This document shows, one piece after another, positions 19,654 through 27,888 of a stretch of 64,000 nucleotides of DNA. The DNA is taken from the NCBI RefSeq assembly GCF_029542085.1, contig NZ_CP107036.1:2294001-2358000 (forward strand), written 5' to 3'. The DNA comes from Sphingobacterium sp. ML3W (GTDB lineage Bacteria; Bacteroidota; Bacteroidia; Sphingobacteriales; Sphingobacteriaceae). The notes beneath the pieces were generated by a model that did no database searches, was not told the origin of the DNA, and saw only the letters and a list, made by a program, of their open reading frames with translations. Position 1 is the first letter of the stretch. Each line of letters begins with the position of its first letter. The position numbers and the translations under genes were made by a program.

Positions 19654-20799
19654 TTAATTTGAATTATTTCCCTTTGATTTTAAAAATCGCTGGGTCAAAT
19701 ATTTTCGCACTGGGGTATCGTATAGTTTTAAACAGCTATAAGCGAGCACAATACTACCGATTACTACCGCTGCAGCACCGGGCAATGATTCCTCAAAGCT
19801 GAGGTTTTCATTTTTCACCCAAGCGTAATACAAATAGATAAAAGGATAGTGCACCATATACAAAGGGTAAGAGATATCTCCCAGGAATTTAGACAGTTTG
19901 TTTGTAAAACTGCCTCCTTTTCCAGAAGCCCCCAGAACAACTAGCAGTGGAAAAACCAGCACACAGCACAACGTATCATAGAGTCCATTCATCCAGAGGT
20001 TTTCAGCTCCCCCGATACGAGGAATCGCCAAAAGTGAAACAAGGATAATACTACAGATCCAAAATGCACCTTTAATCCGAAAAGGTTTAAAAACGCGCGA
20101 TAAAAACAGTCCTGCTGTAAAGGAGAATAAAAGACGTAGGGATCCTGCTGTAAATTCTGTTCCGGTCAGTGAAAACCCTGCACAAATATCACCCAAAGGA
20201 CCCCAGACTGCAAATATGGCTAATCCACAGCCTGCAGCGACCACAAGTCCCCCAAGTGCTTTTGTTGAAAATTTACGGATGACCAAAACATAAAGAATAT
20301 TACCCATATATTCAAAAAACAAGGACCAACTTGGACCATTGAGTGGAAACATCTCGCCCAGGCCTCTTACCTCATGTCCAGGGAGAGCAGGGATCAACAG
20401 CGCATTTAATACCGTCGCTAGCAATAAAGCCGAAACAGTCACCTTTGATACATCCCAGACCGAACAACCCTGGAAATAAAACATAACAGCACCAATGATC
20501 GCCCCCATAACAACCATGGGATGAAGCCGTATAATCCGGCGTTTGATAAAATCCATCGTCGTCATCGTTCCCCAGCGGTCATCATAAGCATAACCGACAA
20601 CGAATCCAGAGAGCATAAAGAAGAAATCGACCGCGAGGTAACCGTGGTTAATACGTTGATCCAGGTGGCTGGTTGCAAAAGCTTCGAAGATATGAAAACA
20701 GACTACTGTGATGGCTGCAACGCCACGCAAACCATCAAGCACGTTATAATGCGGCTTGGTATCAGCATAAGCGGAGGTAGAAACTGTTGTATCGGGCAT
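19654..20799 (-). CDS. Acyltransferase 3 family membrane protein
   Basis: 381 residues with about ten hydrophobic helices. The N-terminus reads YNVLDGLRGVAAITVVCFH, the family's start with the key histidine. RRIIRLHPMVV matches the conserved R-x(n)-R-x-P segment. Such integral-membrane enzymes move acyl groups onto cell-surface sugars or other exported acceptors. It stands alone between the beta-helix gene (convergent) and the lipoprotein at 20903, so the acceptor cannot be deduced. Confidence 0.9.
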   Translation of the reverse strand: MPDTTVSTSAYADTKPHYNVLDGLRGVAAITVVCFHIFEAFATSHLDQRINHGYLAVDFFFMLSGFVVGYAYDDRWGTMTTMDFIKRRIIRLHPMVVMGAIIGAVMFYFQGCSVWDVSKVTVSALLLATVLNALLIPALPGHEVRGLGEMFPLNGPSWSLFFEYMGNILYVLVIRKFSTKALGGLVVAAGCGLAIFAVWGPLGDICAGFSLTGTEFTAGSLRLLFSFTAGLFLSRVFKPFRIKGAFWICSIILVSLLAIPRIGGAENLWMNGLYDTLCCVLVFPLLVVLGASGKGGSFTNKLSKFLGDISYPLYMVHYPFIYLYYAWVKNENLSFEESLPGAAAVVIGSIVLAYSCLKLYDTPVRKYLTQRFLKSKGNNSN

Positions 20800-20902
20800 A
20801 GAAATACTAAGATTAGTTTGATTGATTTCCTAAAAAACAAAGACGTAAATATAAACAAATTTCAAAAAATGCTGTATAATCGCCGCTCAAACGAATCTTT
20901 TC

Positions 20903-21688
20903 TTATTTGACAAGGGGAATATAGTCTCTCAAATAGACCTGCTCTTTCCGCATATCCTGAATATATTCCTTACTAAAAATTTCCAAAAGTATATCAGAAA
21001 TGGCTGTCGTAGTCGGATTGTCTTCCTCGGGTTCACCAAATGAGAAAATCTGTTCCTCTGTTCTATCTTTCTTCGTTAAGAAATAATAAAAAGCCGGACT
21101 TTCCCAGCCTTTTACCCCTGAACCAGCTTCTTCTGATATGTTGAGGGCTGTATATGTTTTTTGTAGAAAATTCTGAAGACTCTGGTAGTCAGTTTTATTT
21201 TTTGATATTTTGCTCGCATATAAATAAGCGAACTTACCATCCTTATTTTCCGCCATAGCTAATGCAGGAAAAGCGATGCCATTTAACATGGCCAAGGTAT
21301 CTTTCTCTTCGTTGTAGGACACCGTTTTATACCGGTAACCATAATATTTCTTCGGTTTTAGCTTCCTGGTCTCCCATCCGGAGGTAGACTCCAGATAAAA
21401 AGGTGTCGGCAAGCTTCCTTCACTATCAAAAATCGCGATTGTATCTTTCTTAAACATGGCTGTCTCAAAAGCCTCTTTTAACGCTTTCTTATCCATCTCT
21501 TTCACATCAGAAGCTAACATGGATTCCGTTTTTTTTATTTTCGGCGCATAAAACTCCGAAACATCAAAGCTGGGATCTAATTTGTCCAAGAATACAACCG
21601 CTGGATCCTGAGATTGACAAGAATATAACAGTGAGGATAAAAGCAGTAAAGAAAGAATGTTTGTATGTGTAGAACTAAATAGCTTCAT
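20903..21688 (-). CDS. Hypothetical lipoprotein, 261 residues
   Basis: A lipoprotein signal peptide ends LLYSC (Cys24). The mature part is charged and lysine-rich, with YYGYRYKTVSYNEEKDTLAML in the middle and no motif I recognise. It lies upstream of the acyltransferase on the same strand with a 103-base gap, so the two may be cotranscribed. The function is unknown; it is a real gene judging by signal peptide, length and codon pattern. Confidence 0.7.
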   Translation of the reverse strand: MKLFSSTHTNILSLLLLSSLLYSCQSQDPAVVFLDKLDPSFDVSEFYAPKIKKTESMLASDVKEMDKKALKEAFETAMFKKDTIAIFDSEGSLPTPFYLESTSGWETRKLKPKKYYGYRYKTVSYNEEKDTLAMLNGIAFPALAMAENKDGKFAYLYASKISKNKTDYQSLQNFLQKTYTALNISEEAGSGVKGWESPAFYYFLTKKDRTEEQIFSFGEPEEDNPTTTAISDILLEIFSKEYIQDMRKEQVYLRDYIPLVK

Positions 21689-21900
21689 AGAAAATTGCTC
21701 AAAATTATCTTTTCATCTTCTATCTTAAACCAGCGGTAAAAGATATCCAAATATACAGCGTATGAAGCGATATTAACACGAATATTTACAATCCGTATAA
21801 ACTCATTTTAAAAACGTCATTTATTATTCCAAGGAGGGAGCTCATTTATTAGAAAGTAAAAAATAGTCCTTAGTCTATTTAGGATGCAGCGGCTATTAAT

Positions 21901-21908
21901 TATATTTG
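21901..21908 (+). promoter_or_regulatory. -7 element tatatttg before the first Crp-like gene
   Basis: Matches the Bacteroidota -7 consensus TAnnTTTG. It lies 24 bases before the ATG at 21933. A TTG in the element would give a longer frame, but that TTG is part of the promoter, which supports the ATG start. No clear -33 TTG is seen. Confidence 0.5.
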
Positions 21909-21932
21909 AAAAAACATGAACCACAACCCTTT

Positions 21933-22520
21933 ATGTCAATCGTTTACGACAGTATACTAAATCATATCAGTCAACACAGTATCTTATCAGAGGAAGAGAA
22001 AGAACGCTTGTGCGCAGCATTGACCTACAAAAAAATACGCCGCCGGCAATATTTACTACAAGAGGGAACGATCTGCACACGGGAATGTTTTGTTATCAAA
22101 GGTGCCCTGCGGCAATATGAGGTTAGCCCGACCGGCCGTGAGAATACCGTGCAATTTGCTTTTGAGAACTGGTGGATTTCGGATTGGTATAGTACCTTGC
22201 AAGCACAGCCTTCGGTTTACAATATCGATGCATTGGAAGATACGGAAGTATTCTTAATAGAAAAATGCAAGCTGGAAGAACTGTTTATTGAAATCCCAGC
22301 TTTGGAAAGCTATTTTCGGAAAATATTTCTAAAAGCATTCGTTTCCCTCCAGAAAAGAATACTATTCCAGCAGAAAACAGCTGAGGAAAGGTATCTTGAG
22401 TTTATGAAATGTTATCAATGGTTTGAACAACGTATCTCCCAGCAACATATCGCCTCTTTTCTTGGCATTACAAGGGAATCGCTGAGTAGACTCAAAGGAC
22501 AACAGTATAAAAATATATAA
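21933..22520 (+). CDS. Crp/Fnr-family transcriptional regulator
   Basis: 195 residues from the ATG at 21933 (MSIVYDSILN). The cyclic-nucleotide-binding-like beta-barrel covers about 20-115 (RRQYLLQEGTICTRECFVIKGAL). A short C-terminal helix-turn-helix ends IASFLGITRESLSRLKGQ, with the E-S-L-S-R recognition helix of the Crp family. It lacks the full cAMP-binding arginine-serine signature, so the effector is unknown. It precedes a DoxX gene on the same strand by 93 bases, and a similar Crp gene follows that. The pair resembles a regulator-target module. Confidence 0.85.
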   Translation: MSIVYDSILNHISQHSILSEEEKERLCAALTYKKIRRRQYLLQEGTICTRECFVIKGALRQYEVSPTGRENTVQFAFENWWISDWYSTLQAQPSVYNIDALEDTEVFLIEKCKLEELFIEIPALESYFRKIFLKAFVSLQKRILFQQKTAEERYLEFMKCYQWFEQRISQQHIASFLGITRESLSRLKGQQYKNI

Positions 22521-22526
22521 ATCTGT

Positions 22527-22554
22527 GATAAATCGCACCGGTTTTATTTATCAA
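22527..22554. promoter_or_regulatory. Inverted repeat upstream of doxX
   Basis: tgataaat (22527-22534) and atttatca (22547-22554) form perfect 8-bp arms around 12 bases, between the Crp-like gene and doxX. It may be an operator or a small hairpin. Its geometry differs from the N4-spaced boxes seen after three other Crp-like genes. Confidence 0.35.
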
Positions 22555-22584
22555 ATAGCACAGGTTAAGAGGCTAATTTCAAAT

Positions 22585-22592
22585 TAAATTTG
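22585..22592 (+). promoter_or_regulatory. -7 element taaatttg for doxX
   Basis: Perfect TAnnTTTG match 21 bases before the ATG at 22614. The TTG inside it opens a longer frame that is rejected as a start. Confidence 0.45.
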
Positions 22593-22613
22593 TTCATCAT
22601 AAATCAAAGCAAG

Positions 22614-23078
22614 ATGAACAAAAAAGTTAAACAATGGATGCTGTCAACAGATAATAGCTGGACAGCCTTTATTTTGCGGCTAACATTGGGGTTAGTGCTA
22701 TTTCCACATGCAGCCCAAAAACTATTTGGTTGGTTTGACGGCCCCGGATTGCAAGGAGAAATTGCGTACATGACCAGTCATGTCAATCTCCCGATGTTCT
22801 TAGCCGTTAGTGCAATTGCGGTTGAATGCCTAGGAACGTTTTTTATCCTATTGGGCTTTTTGACCAGACTCACCAGCATTGCTATTTTTTTCCTATTTAT
22901 TGGTATGATTGTGGTCGATCACGCCGCACATGGTTTTTTTATGAACTGGTTTGGAAAAATGCCGGCTGGTGCTGAGGGTTTTGAATACCATTTATTGGTC
23001 TTGGGTATATGTCTCGCACTCATCCTACAAGGTGGTGGCAGATATGCTCTGGATAAATTATGGAACTCAAAGTCCTAG
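22614..23078 (+). CDS. DoxX-family membrane protein
   Basis: 154 residues from the ATG at 22614 (MNKKVKQWML). Four transmembrane helices are visible (about 15-40, 55-78, 82-105 and 125-150). FILRLTLGLVLFPHAAQKLFGW is the DoxX/YphA family start. The family comprises small inner-membrane proteins linked to thiol or oxidative stress and sulfur metabolism; the exact activity is not settled. It follows a Crp-like gene and precedes another; a second DoxX protein lies at 24615. Confidence 0.85.
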   Translation: MNKKVKQWMLSTDNSWTAFILRLTLGLVLFPHAAQKLFGWFDGPGLQGEIAYMTSHVNLPMFLAVSAIAVECLGTFFILLGFLTRLTSIAIFFLFIGMIVVDHAAHGFFMNWFGKMPAGAEGFEYHLLVLGICLALILQGGGRYALDKLWNSKS

Positions 23079-23096
23079 AACAGTCGTGATCAATAC

Positions 23097-23114
23097 TAAA
23101 TTTGCTTAAATTTG
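23097..23114 (+). promoter_or_regulatory. Two tandem -7 elements before second Crp-like gene
   Basis: taaatttg occurs at 23097-23104 and again at 23107-23114. Both are perfect TAnnTTTG matches 70-90 bases before the ATG at 23185. This suggests one or two start sites 10 bases apart. Confidence 0.4.
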
Positions 23115-23184
23115 CGTCTTATTTAGACACCCACAAAAGCGATATTTTTGCGATAAAGCCCATCGGTGTTTTTAATCAAGATAT

Positions 23185-23784
23185 ATGAATTTAGACGCTT
23201 TCAGTTCGCTATTGATCGACCATTTCAAAGAAATTGTGCCACTCACTGAAGCGGATATACTGTCCATTCTCCCAAAATTGGAGGTAAAAGTTGTAAAACG
23301 GAAAGAGTTTGTTCTTCAGGAGGGGCAGATTTCCAAACACATGCGATTCATTGTAAAAGGAAGTCTATATGCCTATTATATGGAGGAGAATGGCAAAGAA
23401 CATATTGCGCAACTCGGGATAGAACATTGGTGGATCAATGATCTATATAGCTACCTGAGTGAATTACCATCTCGTCTATATATCCGTGCAAATGAGGATA
23501 CCACACTCATACAGATCAGCAAACGCAATCTGGAAATATTGTATAAAGAAGTCCCTGCCCTCTCCGAGTTTTGGCGATTGAAAATTCAGCATGCTTATAT
23601 GAATTTACAGGAACGTACTTTCGAAAATGTACGATCTGATGCGTATACCAAATACCGCAAATTTATCTCGGACTATCCTACAATTGAACAACGGTTTCCG
23701 CAATATATGATTGCCTCTTATCTTGGGATTACGGTCGAATACCTAAGTTATTTGAGAAAAAAACACCTGTCACGTCTTTCTTAA
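23185..23784 (+). CDS. Crp/Fnr-family regulator with divergent recognition helix
   Basis: 199 residues. The effector domain covers about 15-125 (RKEFVLQEGQISKHMRFIVKGSL). The C-terminal helix-turn-helix reads IASYLGITVEYLSYLRKKHL. Where relatives have E-T/S-x-S-R, this protein has E-Y-L-S-Y, so the arginine that normally contacts DNA is a tyrosine. The palindrome right after the gene also differs from the usual FNR-like box (TTAAG instead of TTGAT), consistent with changed specificity. It is followed 62 bases later by the outer-membrane protein gene. Confidence 0.85.
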   Translation: MNLDAFSSLLIDHFKEIVPLTEADILSILPKLEVKVVKRKEFVLQEGQISKHMRFIVKGSLYAYYMEENGKEHIAQLGIEHWWINDLYSYLSELPSRLYIRANEDTTLIQISKRNLEILYKEVPALSEFWRLKIQHAYMNLQERTFENVRSDAYTKYRKFISDYPTIEQRFPQYMIASYLGITVEYLSYLRKKHLSRLS

Positions 23785-23794
23785 GATTTCTTAA
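23781..23794. promoter_or_regulatory. Candidate Crp-like operator TTAAG-N4-CTTAA
   Basis: ttaag (23781-23785) and cttaa (23790-23794) are 4 bases apart. The centre (23787.5) lies 33 bp before the centre of the -7 element at 23817-23824, i.e. about -40, a class II activator position. It overlaps the stop codon of the regulator gene. The same 14-base word recurs at 30492-30505. Confidence 0.5.
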
Positions 23795-23816
23795 TTTTTA
23801 TCCCCTCCGCCTTGTC

Positions 23817-23824
23817 TAGTTTTG
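23817..23824 (+). promoter_or_regulatory. -7 element tagttttg for the outer-membrane protein gene
   Basis: Perfect TAnnTTTG match, 22 bases before the ATG at 23847, with the TTAAG-N4-CTTAA palindrome centred 33 bp upstream. Confidence 0.5.
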
Positions 23825-23846
23825 CTCGTAATTCAAACGAGAGAAC

Positions 23847-24467
23847 ATGAAGACAACAGCTATTACACTTGCACTTTCTACCTTGGTTGCTGTGGCGACA
23901 CATGCTCAGCAACTATCCTATACACCTGAGGTCGTCCTGGGACATCGTTCATACTTCTATATGCATCAGGTCAGTTACAAGATCGGTGACAAATTAAAAA
24001 TCAACAATCTATCGCTTTTTGATACAGAATATACAAACGATAAAGAAAATATCTTTTTTATAAGAAATACGGCTTCCTATACGATTAATAAACGATTCAC
24101 ATTGAATGCAGCTTTTGGAATGAAAAATCCCGGAGCTTTCTTTAGCGCCTTTGTACAATATCGCGTGAGCAAACCTACCCAGTCTTTTTCTTACACTATA
24201 GGCAGCACTTATCAAAAAGGATTTACGCTCGAACAGTCCTTATCGTTTGAGTATACACCCTATTTAACCGCACAGAAACAGGCTTATTTCAGTTTACTTG
24301 CTATCGGCAATGTAAATACCAAAATGTACCAGCGGGGACTTCAATTTATACGTTTGGGCTTAAAACAGAACAAGCTTATGTATGGACTAGCATCCAATTT
24401 TGACCAATTTAATAACAGTAAAAAAACACTGGAAAATATCGGCGCTTTTGTAAAACACAACTTTTAA
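23847..24467 (+). CDS. Hypothetical outer-membrane protein
   Basis: 206 residues with a cleavable signal peptide (MKTTAITLALSTLVAVATHA, cut before QQ). The mature chain alternates hydrophobic and polar residues and ends IGAFVKHNF, with a terminal phenylalanine, as in small outer-membrane beta-barrels. About 8-10 strands seem possible. No named family is recognised. It follows a Crp-like gene and a candidate operator and precedes a DoxX gene. Confidence 0.65.
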   Translation: MKTTAITLALSTLVAVATHAQQLSYTPEVVLGHRSYFYMHQVSYKIGDKLKINNLSLFDTEYTNDKENIFFIRNTASYTINKRFTLNAAFGMKNPGAFFSAFVQYRVSKPTQSFSYTIGSTYQKGFTLEQSLSFEYTPYLTAQKQAYFSLLAIGNVNTKMYQRGLQFIRLGLKQNKLMYGLASNFDQFNNSKKTLENIGAFVKHNF

Positions 24468-24477
24468 AAATAACATA

Positions 24478-24588
24478 ATGAAGCCATCATGATTTATTCA
24501 ATCACATTGGGGAATGAATAACCGAGCAAAGCGAGTTCATGAATACCACTTAAAACATACACTCGATGAATAAATCTGATAGCTTCAT
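24478..24588. repeat. Long imperfect inverted repeat
   Basis: The arm at 24478-24503 (atgaagccatcatgatttat then tcaatc) is the reverse complement of the arm at 24565-24588 apart from a few mismatches and two single-base gaps. The pair encloses about 61 bases. It lies between the outer-membrane protein and DoxX genes and carries no frame. It could be a miniature mobile-element relic or a folded leader of the DoxX transcript. Confidence 0.45.
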
Positions 24589-24614
24589 CACAATTTAAAA
24601 ACAAATTTATACAG

Positions 24615-25016
24615 ATGAAAAAAAATCTTGATTTAGGCATTCTAATCAGTAGAGTAGCTATTGGCGGTCCCATGTTGGTTTACGGGATCAATAAATTAAT
24701 CCATGGCATCGGGTTCATTAGGGACATCATCGTCAGCATCGGACTGCCCTCATTTTTTGCAAATGGTGTATTTGTCGGCGAAATCATTGCCCCCATTATG
24801 ATTATACTTGGTCTACGCATACGTTTGGCCGGAGTAGTATTCGCTATTAACTGTCTTACGGCTATTTGTCTCGCTCAAACCGGTAATATCTTAAAATTAA
24901 ATGAATTTGGTGGCTGGGCAGTGGAGCTTTTGGTTATCTACATGCTGATTGGATTGAGTTTTCTATTTATGGGGGCAGGTAAATATGCCATTTCGACAAA
25001 TAATAAATGGGATTAA
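24615..25016 (+). CDS. DoxX-family membrane protein
   Basis: 133 residues with four hydrophobic helices (about 8-28, 43-65, 70-90 and 100-122). The sequence reads ILISRVAIGGPMLVYGINKL and later FFANGVFVGEIIAPIMIILG, both typical of DoxX/DoxD-like proteins. It is the second DoxX gene in 2.4 kb and ends the rightward cluster, just before a terminator. The role is probably in redox or envelope stress but is unproven. Confidence 0.8.
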   Translation: MKKNLDLGILISRVAIGGPMLVYGINKLIHGIGFIRDIIVSIGLPSFFANGVFVGEIIAPIMIILGLRIRLAGVVFAINCLTAICLAQTGNILKLNEFGGWAVELLVIYMLIGLSFLFMGAGKYAISTNNKWD

Positions 25017-25039
25017 TCGCAGCGCATTAATTTGAAAGA

Positions 25040-25085
25040 AAAATGGGCTGTCCAAAAAAGATTTCGGACAACCCATTTTCTTTTA
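25040..25085. terminator. Terminator between DoxX and GH30 genes
   Basis: aaaatgggctgtcc and ggacaacccatttt pair with one G-U, followed by ttttctttta on the plus strand. It lies between convergent genes. Confidence 0.8.
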
Positions 25086-25171
25086 TTTTATTCGTATCCC
25101 CCCTCTTTCACACATTCATTACTCATGGGGGTGTTTTTACTCTTCGGATTGCTTCTTTTCCGTTTATATCC

Positions 25172-26692
25172 TTATTGTTTGGTTCCTTCGAGTGTCGACA
25201 CGCTCTTTGCTGGAATAGTTAAGCTATATACACCACTTGCAGTTGGCGCAACAATACCGGCGAGCCCCCAATGCCCTACACTGGTCGCTGTTGTCTGATA
25301 ATTGGATAATTGTCCCCCCACAAAACCTGACAGATTGATATCCAACGGGACACTACTACTACCTGTATTTGTCACGACCATCGCAAATTTACCTGTTTGC
25401 GGGTCTTTATACGCGGATATAAGTAATCCATTGGCATTTTGTACCGCAACGTTGATACGCTTGTAATTCGCTTTAATAAATCTGGAATAATGCCCCATCA
25501 CATCATAAGCCTTGGTAAATTCCAACGAACCATCACTTCGTGTACAGATCAAAGCCTCGTTATTTTGGAATGCGAGCATCCCGAGCCAGAAGACATAAGC
25601 ACTGGCATCACAATCTGCCAGCAATTTGTGCATATTAACGGCAAGCTTCAATCCACCTTCAATTCCAGCATCATAGTTTCCGCCATCGTCCGATGCTTCG
25701 GTTACCCACATTGGTTTGCCGCCTGTGGAAAATGTCCACTTTGATGGGCTTTGGTTGAAACCTCTTTTTCCGCCGATCAACTCTGTAATTTCAACGTAAC
25801 CATGTCCTGCCAGAATATCGACATTACTCCTGTCCATTCCAGATAGGAAGGTATTGGCAGTACCCCAAGCCGCATTTTCAGAAGCGATGATTTTGGTACT
25901 TTGCAAACCTTCTTCATTTAAAGCTGGTCTGAGGTTGTTAGTGACAAACTCACCAAGTTTATTTGAAGCCCAATAAGATGCATCCCAATCCGAAAACACA
26001 TTTTCAGGTTCATTCGTTGGCGATATAGCATTAATTGTTATCCCTTCATTTTGATAGGCTTTAGCGAAACCAGCCAGATAACGGGCAAATAGCGTCGATG
26101 AGGTATTCAGATTAAGTCCATTAAACCATTTACCACTGATACTATTGGGATTCGTCTTCATATAAAGCGGCGGTGTCCAGGTACTCGCGATAATAACCGG
26201 GACCTGAAATCTTTCCTTAGCCTTTTTTAGAATCCACAGCTGTCCCAGATGCTCCCGCGCATCTGCCGAAAGGGCCTGATAAGCCGGGCTACTCACTGCG
26301 ACATCGATATCAACCCCTGCAGGCTTAATGGTCACCACCCTATTCTGTTGATTGAATGGGTAGGTATGTAATACTTTACCGCGCAATATATTCAACTTCA
26401 AACCCGAGTTACCCCACAGATAGTCCAAAATACTATCTCTCTTCGGAGATTCAAAGAAAGGAACAATACGCCCCCCGAAGGCACCAAAACCGTCTATTTT
26501 TTGACGTTCCTGGTTCCATTCCACAACGGCATTTGTCGTTACTGAGGCAGCCTGCGCATTTAACTGATTCAAACGATTCACCGCTTCATCTTCATTCGTC
26601 GATAATACCTGCTTTTGACAACCCGTCAACCATAGGGATGCCATTAATCCAAAACAAGAGATGGATTTAAAAACAAATTGATTTCTGCTCAT
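25172..26692 (-). CDS. Glycoside hydrolase family 30, surface lipoprotein
   Basis: 506 residues with a lipoprotein signal peptide (WLTGC, Cys25). The catalytic TIM barrel covers about 55-410 and the accessory beta-sandwich about 415-500. Catalytic residues are visible as the acid/base Glu228 in SPTNEPE and the nucleophile Glu332 in MWVTEASDDGG. KIDGFGAFGG near the start is also GH30-like. Known members cut xylan, glucuronoxylan or beta-1,6-glucan. The subfamily cannot be fixed by eye, but GH30_8-like glucuronoxylanase is plausible. It stands alone, so no direct link to the SusCD locus is shown. Confidence 0.88.
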   Translation of the reverse strand: MSRNQFVFKSISCFGLMASLWLTGCQKQVLSTNEDEAVNRLNQLNAQAASVTTNAVVEWNQERQKIDGFGAFGGRIVPFFESPKRDSILDYLWGNSGLKLNILRGKVLHTYPFNQQNRVVTIKPAGVDIDVAVSSPAYQALSADAREHLGQLWILKKAKERFQVPVIIASTWTPPLYMKTNPNSISGKWFNGLNLNTSSTLFARYLAGFAKAYQNEGITINAISPTNEPENVFSDWDASYWASNKLGEFVTNNLRPALNEEGLQSTKIIASENAAWGTANTFLSGMDRSNVDILAGHGYVEITELIGGKRGFNQSPSKWTFSTGGKPMWVTEASDDGGNYDAGIEGGLKLAVNMHKLLADCDASAYVFWLGMLAFQNNEALICTRSDGSLEFTKAYDVMGHYSRFIKANYKRINVAVQNANGLLISAYKDPQTGKFAMVVTNTGSSSVPLDINLSGFVGGQLSNYQTTATSVGHWGLAGIVAPTASGVYSLTIPAKSVSTLEGTKQ

Positions 26693-26852
26693 AAATTTCT
26701 ATTTATTAATTTGCAATAACAGTTTATCTCTAAATACGACTTGCGGTAAAATTGTTTTGTCAAATTTCAAACAAAGTATTTATTTTTTGAAAAATTAACA
26801 ATCCTTGCAATCGCTTAACAATAAGCTATTATCATATTAACATTCAATAAAA

Positions 26853-27278
26853 ATGAACGATTTTATACAAGACTTTGAAGTGCGCATAGCTACTTTCCCG
26901 ACCGAACTATCTGCCATTGATACCATAGCATTTAGTGCGAAGCCAGTTCCAGAAAAATGGAGTAAGAAGGAAATTTTAGGGCACCTGATCGATGGCGCCA
27001 TGACAAACTACCTCCGGTTTATCAGAGCACAATCTGAAGAAAACCCACAGATCTTTTACACACAGGATGACTTTTGTGAAAATGCAAATTATCAGCAGTC
27101 AGAAACTAAACAGCTGCTTGATCTATGGTTAGCACTCAACAAGCAACTTCTATTTCTATTCAAGACTTTGATTACTAAAAGCCTGACAATGCGAAAATGT
27201 AATGATCTAACACTTGCCTTTTTGATGGAAGATTATTTAGCCCACCTCAATCATCATCGTCAACAGATACTTTCTTAA
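26853..27278 (+). CDS. DinB-family protein
   Basis: 141 residues forming a four-helix bundle. PEKWSKKEILGHLIDGAMTN carries the first metal-ligand histidine, and a later HLNHHRQQ supplies the C-terminal ligand region. Proteins of this family bind a metal ion and often act in thiol or stress chemistry; the activity here is unknown. It stands alone and faces the GNAT gene, with a shared terminator between them. Confidence 0.8.
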   Translation: MNDFIQDFEVRIATFPTELSAIDTIAFSAKPVPEKWSKKEILGHLIDGAMTNYLRFIRAQSEENPQIFYTQDDFCENANYQQSETKQLLDLWLALNKQLLFLFKTLITKSLTMRKCNDLTLAFLMEDYLAHLNHHRQQILS

Positions 27279-27295
27279 TCATAAAATAGTTAAAA

Positions 27296-27335
27296 TGTCT
27301 AGTCCAAATAATTAGATTATTTTTCAGACTAGACA
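27296..27335. terminator. Bidirectional terminator-like hairpin
   Basis: tgtctagtc (27296-27304) and gactagaca (27327-27335) are perfect arms, with an inner aataat/attatt stem. It lies between convergent dinB-like and GNAT genes. Confidence 0.6.
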
Positions 27336-27344
27336 AAATACAGT

Positions 27345-27797
27345 TTACTTTTTACTCCACCAATGATAATAGTTGTGAAGTCCATCGTATTCAAAACCGC
27401 AACGAGGGTATAGCGTATTGCCAATGTCATTTGTTTTTTCTGTTTCGAGCATTAACCCACAGGCACCGGTTTCGGTACACCATTCTTTGCTCCGATCGAT
27501 CAGTGCAACTGAAAGTCCCTTACCACGATAATCTTGGTGAACAAACAGATCGCTCAGCAACCATTGCATTTCTAACTTAGTGTAATGAAACAGTTTATAC
27601 AATTGTACAAATCCCACGGCTTTACCGTCAGCAACGGCTAGAAAAACAATTGATTCGTCATTCAGAAACCGCTCTTTTAAAAATAGTCTCCCTTTTTCCA
27701 GATCGGATTCCTGACGGTAAAAGATTCGATAAAGGTTAAACAATTCTGCGGTCTCGTTCAAGTCTTCAAGACTGGCTCTTTTAATTTGGTAATTCAT
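27345..27797 (-). CDS. GNAT-family N-acetyltransferase
   Basis: 150 residues. The acetyl-CoA-binding motif A is clear in the region DLFVHQDYRGKGLSVALID (about 88-106), and YPRCGFEYDG near the C-terminus is the GNAT motif B region. The substrate is unknown. It sits convergent to the DinB-like gene and upstream of it is the GlxA-type regulator on the same strand. Confidence 0.85.
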   Translation of the reverse strand: MNYQIKRASLEDLNETAELFNLYRIFYRQESDLEKGRLFLKERFLNDESIVFLAVADGKAVGFVQLYKLFHYTKLEMQWLLSDLFVHQDYRGKGLSVALIDRSKEWCTETGACGLMLETEKTNDIGNTLYPRCGFEYDGLHNYYHWWSKK

Positions 27798-27888
27798 TTT
27801 AGTAAATATTTTGATTTATACAGGCAAAAATATTCGTAAAAAGAATCCACATTATCATCCAGATTTGAGATATCAGATAGTCCAGTCC

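Noticed and set aside
21906..21932. TTG start adding nine residues to the first Crp-like protein
   Set aside because: The TTG lies inside a perfect TAnnTTTG -7 element (21901-21908). The ATG at 21933 gives the usual family start.
22527..22554. Fourth member of the -40 operator set
   Set aside because: The inverted repeat before doxX has a 12-base spacer and lies 48 bp from the -7 centre, so it does not follow the 33-bp rule.
22590..22613. TTG start adding eight residues to the first DoxX protein
   Set aside because: Same situation: the TTG is in the -7 element 22585-22592, and the ATG at 22614 gives a typical start.
25172..26692. GH30 enzyme as part of the SusCD locus
   Set aside because: It is 5.6 kb away, on the opposite strand, with unrelated genes between, so no functional link can be claimed.
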